Assembly: GCA_913043075.1 (NCBI GenBank)
Contig: CAJWLI010000002.1
Coordinates: forward strand, 1 to 21,734
Length of the DNA: 21,734 bases
Direction of reading: 5' to 3'
DNA from: an uncultured Gammaproteobacteria bacterium
GTDB lineage: Bacteria; Pseudomonadota; Gammaproteobacteria; Pseudomonadales; Azotimanducaceae
Positions 16,685 through 21,734 of this stretch are shown in pieces. The position numbers and the translations under genes were made by a program. The notes under the pieces are model-generated. The model did not search any database. It saw only the letters and a program-made list of their open reading frames with translations, and was not told the origin of the DNA. Position 1 is the first letter of the stretch. Each line of letters begins with the position of its first letter.

Positions 16685-16722
16685 CAAACTCAGAAAACTT
16701 TGATCTTTCTGAGCTTTTTTTT
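16683..16722 (-). terminator. Intrinsic terminator ending the smc-to-kinase operon, probably bidirectional
   Basis: A perfect 8-bp inverted repeat, CTCAGAAA (16689-16696) and TTTCTGAG (16706-16713), with a 9-base loop. On the minus strand it lies just past the kinase stop, is preceded by eight As and followed by TTTGTT. On the plus strand it is followed by CTTTTTTTT, a stronger tail, so it could also stop antisense transcripts. Confidence 0.7.
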
Positions 16723-16741
16723 CTTTCCCATTGGTAACAAA

Positions 16742-17689
16742 CTAATGCCGCTCAATACGAGCAATGTCGTGATGCTCGTCTAGAACGATTTCAATATTTG
16801 CCCTACCCGACAAATCTTTATCGATCCAACGAACCAACCTTTCAAAATGAGCCAAGAATTTCTCAATATCTAACTTAATATTTGAGTTATCCACCCCGTT
16901 TTTAGCGAGATTTTCTTCTTCCTGCGACTTTCGCCACTCCATAGATGCGATAGACGACGGCGCACGGAGATAAATAGAAATATCGGAAACAAAAGCTTCC
17001 TTGTACCTTGCTATTTGATCATTGACCCAGCTCCGCCATATCCCAAGATGGTCTTGTTCTTCTTCCAATCGGTTTACCGGATTTATTAGAGCAGATCTTG
17101 GTTCAGCAATTGCGCCCCAAAACCAACCCTCACAGATTATTACTCCCGCTGGCTTAATAAGGCGTGTTTTCTCAACTCTATCATCGAGCGCTTTATTAAA
17201 TACTGGAGCACGAGCAGATAAATTTTTTCTTAACTTTTGAATAACATCTATCAATCTCTTTACGTCATGCGTACCAGGTGGTCCTCTCGTAATAGCCAAA
17301 GGGTGTATTGATTTTGCTAAGTCGGCCCGCTCTGCCCTAGATAGGTAGAAATCATCTAACGACACTATTGCTGAGTTAAGACTGAAAAACTGCTTTAAAG
17401 CATTAGCTAATTCGTTAGCTAACGTTGTCTTGCCTGTGCCCGGTGCCCCGGACAGAGACAAGACAAGAGGAGTAGATTTTTTGGAGGCCTGGAATAATTC
17501 TATTCTGTCAAAAAGAGCTATCGAAAAATCAGGATCTTTATACCGGTCTAGAAGAGAATTAAGTTGCTCTGCTTTTCTTTCACGCTCCCAAATATCTGTC
17601 AATGATCTATACTCAAGCGAAGGCTCTATAGGTTTAAACTTTAAAAGAGAAGGCTGCGAAGAAACCCTCGATTTAAACGAGATTCGCAA
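16742..17689 (-). CDS. P-loop kinase resembling D-glycerate 3-kinase
   Basis: A 315-residue cytoplasmic P-loop kinase. Walker A GAPGTGKTT is at 81-89, LDDFYL at 111-116, RGPPGTHD at 135-142, FNKALDDR at 164-171 and a hydrophobic strand ending ICEGWFWG near 185-192. The LDDFYL plus RGxxGxHD pair is characteristic of the GLYK-type glycerate kinases and related phosphoribulokinase/uridine-kinase-like enzymes. Substrate identity (D-glycerate) is inferred from that likeness. The first possible start, TTG at 17689, overlaps the preceding lipoprotein gene by 49 bp and has no ribosome site. A second TTG at 17602 (residue 30, TDIWERERKAEQ) is a reasonable alternative, and it keeps all motifs. It is last in the smc-zipA-ligA operon and followed by a terminator. 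Confidence 0.75.
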   Translation of the reverse strand: MRISFKSRVSSQPSLLKFKPIEPSLEYRSLTDIWERERKAEQLNSLLDRYKDPDFSIALFDRIELFQASKKSTPLVLSLSGAPGTGKTTLANELANALKQFFSLNSAIVSLDDFYLSRAERADLAKSIHPLAITRGPPGTHDVKRLIDVIQKLRKNLSARAPVFNKALDDRVEKTRLIKPAGVIICEGWFWGAIAEPRSALINPVNRLEEEQDHLGIWRSWVNDQIARYKEAFVSDISIYLRAPSSIASMEWRKSQEEENLAKNGVDNSNIKLDIEKFLAHFERLVRWIDKDLSGRANIEIVLDEHHDIARIERH

Positions 17690-18249
17690 CTATTTAGTTG
17701 TAATCTATATCTTGCGCTCCGCTTTGAAACTTTTTTGGAAACGTCTTTCAACCATTTCTTCTTCCGAAACGTTTTCTTCGCAAACCCCCCATGTCCCTCG
17801 TGATAAGCAAGATAAAGATTATACGCATCATTCTTTTTTATCCGATTTTTTCGGTGGCTTTGATGGTTATACCAACCGACGAAATCCACTGCATCTTTAA
17901 ACTTATTTCTATCGGCACCCTTATTTCCTGTCGATTTCTTATAGATATCCCAGGTGGCGTTGATGGCTTGGGCGTAGCCATAGGCGCTTGCGGGTCTAGG
18001 GCCCGGAATTATGCCAAGAATCTTTGTTCTTGGAGGCCTTGCTCTTGCTTTAAAAGATGACTCTTGGTAAATCATTGCCATCATAACAGCAATATCTCCG
18101 CCCCATCTTTTTGATGCCTTTCGAGTATCTTTGTACCATCCTTTTTTTTCAGTAAAAATTTCGCAGAGATTTGAGGTGTTTTTTGGAGGTGCTGCCGCAC
18201 AACCTACCAGAGATGCTATGATCGTAACGCCGATGACCAATTTACACAC
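17641..18249 (-). CDS. Lipoprotein with lytic-transglycosylase (SLT-like) domain
   Basis: A 202-residue lipoprotein. The signal peptide ends in the lipobox LVGC with lipidation at C17, and Ala follows, favouring export to the outer membrane. The SLT-like domain shows AMIYQESSFKARA with candidate catalytic E63, SAYGYAQA at 89-95 and AYHEGHGGF at 148-156, the three typical blocks of transglycosylases that cleave peptidoglycan. The C-terminal tail is strongly basic. The start is GTG at 18249, overlapping the ligA stop by 8 bases. GGAG at 18260-18257 sits seven bases upstream, supporting this choice. It follows ligA in the operon; linkage with division gene zipA fits a cell-wall role. Confidence 0.83.
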   Translation of the reverse strand: MCKLVIGVTIIASLVGCAAAPPKNTSNLCEIFTEKKGWYKDTRKASKRWGGDIAVMMAMIYQESSFKARARPPRTKILGIIPGPRPASAYGYAQAINATWDIYKKSTGNKGADRNKFKDAVDFVGWYNHQSHRKNRIKKNDAYNLYLAYHEGHGGFAKKTFRKKKWLKDVSKKVSKRSARYRLQLNSCESRLNRGFLRSLLF

Positions 18250-20269
18250 GATACTGCTCCAAAAAATCTTTCAAATCTATTTCAGAGAAAATTTTGATAC
18301 CCAACTCACGAGCTTTTAATATCTTTGAGCCAGGAGATTGTCCTGCGATCACCAATGAAGTTCTCTTGGAAACCGAGCTAGAGACCTTTGCTCCTAAAAG
18401 TTCTAGTTTTTCTTTCAGGTCTGATCGAGAATAATTCTCTAACGTTCCGGTTATCACAATAGCTTGATCTTCAAGTGGTTTATAAGCTATCGGTATTTCT
18501 TCAGCCCAGGTTACGCCTAAATCTATAAGCTCCATCACCACATCAAAGTTATCTTGATGATCGAAGAATTGACGCACATTGGAAGCTATCACCATTCCGA
18601 CATCAGGGACTTGCAAAAGCAACTCTTCGGGAGCCCTAGCTAAATTCTCGATGTTTCCAAAAAACAGACACAACTCTTTTGCCGTTGACTCGCCGACATC
18701 AGGTATGCCGAGCGCAAAAATAAACCTGGGAAAAGTAGTTGTTTTGCTGTTTTCTATTGCCAAAAGAATATTAGTAGCTGACTTAGAGCCCAGCCTATCA
18801 AGGAGAGACAAAGTTTTGTGATCAAGCCTGTACAAGTCAGAAATCCTTACCACATGATCCTCATCCACTAATTGGCTGATAATCTTGTTGCCGAGGCCCC
18901 GAATGTCCATTGCAAGGCGGGAAGAAAAATGCTTAATTCGCTCTTTTTTTTGAGCTAAACAGCTCCAACCTGAACCACATCTGGCTACTACTAGTCCAGA
19001 ATCTCTGATGATATTTCCGCCACACACAGGACACTCAGGTGGCAATTCAATTTCTTGTGTCCGCGATTTGCTTTTTCCAGTTATTCTTTTTTTCACTTTT
19101 GGGATAACATCGCCAGCTCGCTGCACTAAAACTGCGTCTCCAATTCGGATTTCCAGTCTCCGAACTTCATCCATATTGTGCAAAGACGCATTCCTAATGG
19201 TAACTCCGCCCACTTTAATCGGTTCAAGCCGAGCGACGGGGGTCAAAGCACCGGTTCTGCCAACCTGAAACTTAACCGCTTGAATATATGTTACAGCTTC
19301 CTCCGCTGGGAATTTCTTGGCTATTGCCCAGCGGGGCGCGCGGCTTACAAAACCTATTTTTTTTTGGAGCGAAAGCAAGTTAACTTTAAAAACGACTCCA
19401 TCAATCTCATAATTAAGTTTTGGGCGTTCTAGCGCTAACCGCTCATAATAGGCAAAACAGGTTGAGCTACCTGTTAAGATTTGTCTTAAAGGATTTGTCC
19501 TTACGCCCCAACGATCTAAATCATCTAAGACTTTAGAATGCTCGCTAGGCATTTCATTTGGATGTTGATAATCAGCACTGTAAGCAAAAAATTTCAGCGG
19601 ACGCTTAGCGGTCTCTGATGGATCGAGCTGACGAAGGGACCCCGCGGCCGCGTTTCGTGGATTAGCGAATTCTTTTTTTCCTGAATTCCTCAAAACCGAA
19701 TTCATGTTCTCGAATTCAGGAATTGGTATGTATATTTCTCCTCTTATTTCAATGCTTTTGGGAAAGTCACTTCCTAAAAGGGCCAAGGGAATAGTGTCTA
19801 TTGTTCGCACATTCTTCGTAACGTCTTCTCCTACTAGCCCATCTCCTCTGGTTGCGGCACGAGACAGTCGGCCATCATGATAAATGAGGGAGACAGCGAT
19901 GCCGTCTATCTTCGGTTCGCCAACGAAGGTTGGAGAAGAATTATCTGGTGTGTTCTTTCTAACCCTTTTTTCAAAATCGTCTAAATCTTTCTCAGTAAAC
20001 GCATTGTCTAGAGACAGCATCGGCCTCTCATGTCTTACCTGAGAAAAACTCTCTAACGGGACGGAACCCATTCGTTGCGTTGGGGAATCAATGGTTATTA
20101 GATCGGGATTGCGAGTTTCAAGAGATTTTAACTTCTCAAAAAGAGTATCAAATTCAGAATCTTTTATCTCAGGCGAGTCAAGTGTGTGATACTTATGGTT
20201 ATGGTAATTGATCTGTTCACGTAATTCCATGACCTGATCTTCTGTATCTTTCAAACTCTCCTCGGACAT
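18242..20269 (-). CDS. ligA: NAD-dependent DNA ligase
   Basis: A 675-residue full-length NAD+-dependent ligase that seals Okazaki fragments and repair nicks. The N-terminal NMN-binding domain (NYHNHKYHTLDSPEIKDSEFD at about 21-41, shown here as key residues Y22, H23, Y27, D31, D37) is present. K120 in EPKIDG is adenylated. EIDGVVFKV, RWAIAKKFPAEE and the OB-fold VGRTGALTPVA follow. The zinc finger is C413, C416, C431 and C437. Helix-hairpin-helix repeats span about 440-590 and a BRCT domain (VITGTLENYSRSDLKEKLE onward) closes the protein. It starts 11 bp after zipA and overlaps the lipoprotein start. Confidence 0.98.
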   Translation of the reverse strand: MSEESLKDTEDQVMELREQINYHNHKYHTLDSPEIKDSEFDTLFEKLKSLETRNPDLITIDSPTQRMGSVPLESFSQVRHERPMLSLDNAFTEKDLDDFEKRVRKNTPDNSSPTFVGEPKIDGIAVSLIYHDGRLSRAATRGDGLVGEDVTKNVRTIDTIPLALLGSDFPKSIEIRGEIYIPIPEFENMNSVLRNSGKKEFANPRNAAAGSLRQLDPSETAKRPLKFFAYSADYQHPNEMPSEHSKVLDDLDRWGVRTNPLRQILTGSSTCFAYYERLALERPKLNYEIDGVVFKVNLLSLQKKIGFVSRAPRWAIAKKFPAEEAVTYIQAVKFQVGRTGALTPVARLEPIKVGGVTIRNASLHNMDEVRRLEIRIGDAVLVQRAGDVIPKVKKRITGKSKSRTQEIELPPECPVCGGNIIRDSGLVVARCGSGWSCLAQKKERIKHFSSRLAMDIRGLGNKIISQLVDEDHVVRISDLYRLDHKTLSLLDRLGSKSATNILLAIENSKTTTFPRFIFALGIPDVGESTAKELCLFFGNIENLARAPEELLLQVPDVGMVIASNVRQFFDHQDNFDVVMELIDLGVTWAEEIPIAYKPLEDQAIVITGTLENYSRSDLKEKLELLGAKVSSSVSKRTSLVIAGQSPGSKILKARELGIKIFSEIDLKDFLEQYRV

Positions 20270-20280
20270 AGAGGTTTACT

Positions 20281-21009
20281 TCACGCCATTTCTTTGAATT
20301 TCATCTCACGAATATTCTGCCTGATATGCCCGATTGTTTGCTGCGTGAGGGCACTTCTGGTCCCGTCAAAAATCTGAGAAGAAAATTTCCCAGAGATTTT
20401 ACGTGCCAACTCAAGCATGTCGTCGAATATTCTTTCAGCTTGATTTGCGCCATCTATTTGCATAAAAAGCGTTACCCCCTGGATCTCAAACTCTTCAATA
20501 TCCGAGAGATCAAAAGTCCCTGGTTCAATAGCGTTTGCGAGGCTAAATAGAACCTCACCTTGGTTATCCAATTTATGGAAGATCTCCATCTCTCCATACG
20601 ACATCTCGTTTTCCATAAGAAACTCTAGGAGCTCCTGTCCCTTGATTCTCTCAGAATCTGTTAGGACATTTAAAACGATGATATCCCTAATATCCTCAGC
20701 ATCTTTGGAAGAATTATACTCCTGCGACATTTCTTCCGTTCTAGAGTCCCGTTTATGGCCCATCTCCGCAAGTTCGTTCGGTGCGCTACTCTCGCCAATA
20801 ACCCTGGCCCCACCGTTTGGCAATTCTGTGCTAGCTAGCTCTCTTTCTTCATCCTCTTCATACATATATTCTCTATTGAGAAACGATTTATCTAGATTCA
20901 TTTTTAAGTCATTGCTACTTACTCGCATTCGATAATAACCGTGCAAGATAACGCCTAGAACAAGCAGAGGTCCTATTATTAAGAGCCATTGTCGCAAATC
21001 AAATTCCAA
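20281..21009 (-). CDS. zipA: Cell division protein ZipA
   Basis: A 242-residue divisome protein that tethers FtsZ to the inner membrane. One N-terminal membrane segment (about 8-25, QWLLIIGPLLVLGVILHG) is followed by a basic stretch and a short acidic linker (about 45-105). The C-terminal FtsZ-binding domain (about 106-240) is recognisable from IIVLNVLTD, LLEFLMENEMSYGEMEIFHK and FDLSDIEEFEIQGVTLFMQI. It is shorter than E. coli ZipA (328 residues) because the Pro/Gln-rich linker is missing. The start ATG at 21009 has a good AGGAGAAG site. It follows smc by 28 bp and precedes ligA by 11 bp, the order seen in pseudomonads. Confidence 0.95.
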   Translation of the reverse strand: MEFDLRQWLLIIGPLLVLGVILHGYYRMRVSSNDLKMNLDKSFLNREYMYEEDEERELASTELPNGGARVIGESSAPNELAEMGHKRDSRTEEMSQEYNSSKDAEDIRDIIVLNVLTDSERIKGQELLEFLMENEMSYGEMEIFHKLDNQGEVLFSLANAIEPGTFDLSDIEEFEIQGVTLFMQIDGANQAERIFDDMLELARKISGKFSSQIFDGTRSALTQQTIGHIRQNIREMKFKEMA

Positions 21010-21037
21010 AGCGCTTCTCCTGAATCAACTAAAAAGG

Positions 21038-21734
21038 TTAACTGGCCAACATAGTAACGGCTTCGTCCATATCTACTGCAACTAGCCTTGAGACACCAGA
21101 CTCCTGCATCGTTACACCCATAAGGTGATCACCCATTTCCATTGCGATTTTGTTATGCGTGATAAAAACAAATTGCACAGTCTTAGACATCTCTTTTACC
21201 AGGTCGAGGTAACGAATTACATTAGCATCATCCAGCGGAGCATCAACCTCGTCAAGCAAACAAAATGGGGCCGGATTCAAATCAAATATCGAAAACACTA
21301 AAGCTATCGCGGCCAATGCTTTCTCTCCTCCCGAAAGCTGCTGGATATTAGAGTTTCTTTTTCCCGGCGGCCTTGCCATTATCCCTACCCCAGAATTCAA
21401 TAAATCATCAGTATCCATTTCTAATTGGGCAGTACCGCCCCCAAACAGTTTTGGAAATAGAACTTGCAGTTTCGTATTAACCTTATCGAATGTCTCCTTG
21501 AATCGAGCCTTTGTCTCAAGATCAATTTTTTTGATTGCACTCTCCAAAGTATTTAGAGCCTTTTCTAAATCCTCGTTTTGGGTGTCGAAATATTCTTTTC
21601 TCTTGGTTTGACTCTCATACTCCTCAAGGGCTGCTAGGTTGATTGGACCGAGGCGCTCAATTCTCTTATTCAAGTATGCCAATTTTTCTTCGAGCCTAAC
21701 TGGATCTCTTTCATCCAGATTTAGTGATCCTAAT
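21038..21734 (-). CDS. smc: Chromosome partition protein SMC, C-terminal part (5' end off the right edge)
   Basis: The frame stays open to the window edge, giving about 231 C-terminal residues. The visible part begins at the end of the returning coiled coil (LDERDPVRLEEKLAYLNKR), then the family block RLGPINLAALEEY. The head domain carries the ABC signature LSGGEKALAA, Walker B FCLLDEVDAPLDD and the switch histidine in FVFITHNK. SMC is the ATPase that compacts and segregates the chromosome. A TTG inside the window is not the true start. It is the first visible gene of the operon that continues into zipA and ligA. Confidence 0.96.
   Translation of the reverse strand, partial: LGSLNLDERDPVRLEEKLAYLNKRIERLGPINLAALEEYESQTKRKEYFDTQNEDLEKALNTLESAIKKIDLETKARFKETFDKVNTKLQVLFPKLFGGGTAQLEMDTDDLLNSGVGIMARPPGKRNSNIQQLSGGEKALAAIALVFSIFDLNPAPFCLLDEVDAPLDDANVIRYLDLVKEMSKTVQFVFITHNKIAMEMGDHLMGVTMQESGVSRLVAVDMDEAVTMLAS

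Noticed and set aside
1..21734. tRNA, rRNA, CRISPR or mobile element
   Set aside because: No repeat-spacer pattern, cloverleaf, transposase or terminal inverted repeat could be seen; spacers are all below about 180 bp.

Overview
The window is a gene-dense, moderately low-GC chromosomal segment from a gammaproteobacterium. Its genes include hda, zipA, rnt, a CGFS glutaredoxin, a Pseudomonas-type dCTP deaminase and a DUF2066 protein. The local orders dcd/apbC/metG, argG/pyrC/rnt/grxD and smc-zipA-ligA are familiar from pseudomonads. The AT-leaning composition, short spacers (none above about 180 bp) and stop/start overlaps suggest a streamlined, possibly marine lineage. That lineage assignment is inference. 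I see no mobile element, CRISPR array, rRNA or tRNA.

Layout. 1-2629 (minus strand): the DUF2066 secreted protein, then an AI-2E/PerM-type membrane protein, then hda, which runs off the left edge. 2655-3983 (plus): a DUF3108 periplasmic protein and dcd. 4016-4825 (minus): a short ApbC/Mrp ATPase, divergent from metG (4967-6967, plus). 7063-8283 (minus): argG, divergent from pyrC and rnt (8363-10058, plus). 10126-10455 (minus): grxD, divergent from argD (10633-11799, plus). 11801-13285 (minus): an isolated glpK. 13417-14604 (plus): a thiolase, convergent with an acyl-CoA dehydrogenase plus alpha/beta-hydrolase pair (14622-16615, minus). 16742-21734 (minus): smc (cut by the right edge), zipA, ligA, a lytic-transglycosylase-like lipoprotein and a glycerate-kinase-like P-loop kinase, ending at a hairpin terminator.

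How the genes fit together. Most are housekeeping: replication control and chromosome upkeep (hda, smc, ligA), division (zipA), nucleotide synthesis (dcd, pyrC), arginine synthesis (argG, argD), translation and RNA maturation (metG, rnt) and Fe-S handling (apbC, grxD). The accessory part is the lipid block at 13417-16615, where thiolase, acyl-CoA dehydrogenase and hydrolase plausibly act on acyl-CoA or ester substrates, next to glpK for glycerol.

I did not find a convincing new multi-gene system. The points most worth a second look are an Asn in place of the usually invariant Tyr in the methionine pocket of MetRS, an acyl-CoA dehydrogenase without the usual C-terminal catalytic Glu, a degraded P-loop in Hda, an Mrp ATPase without its N-terminal domain, and the absence of purM-purN from the gap where relatives carry them.
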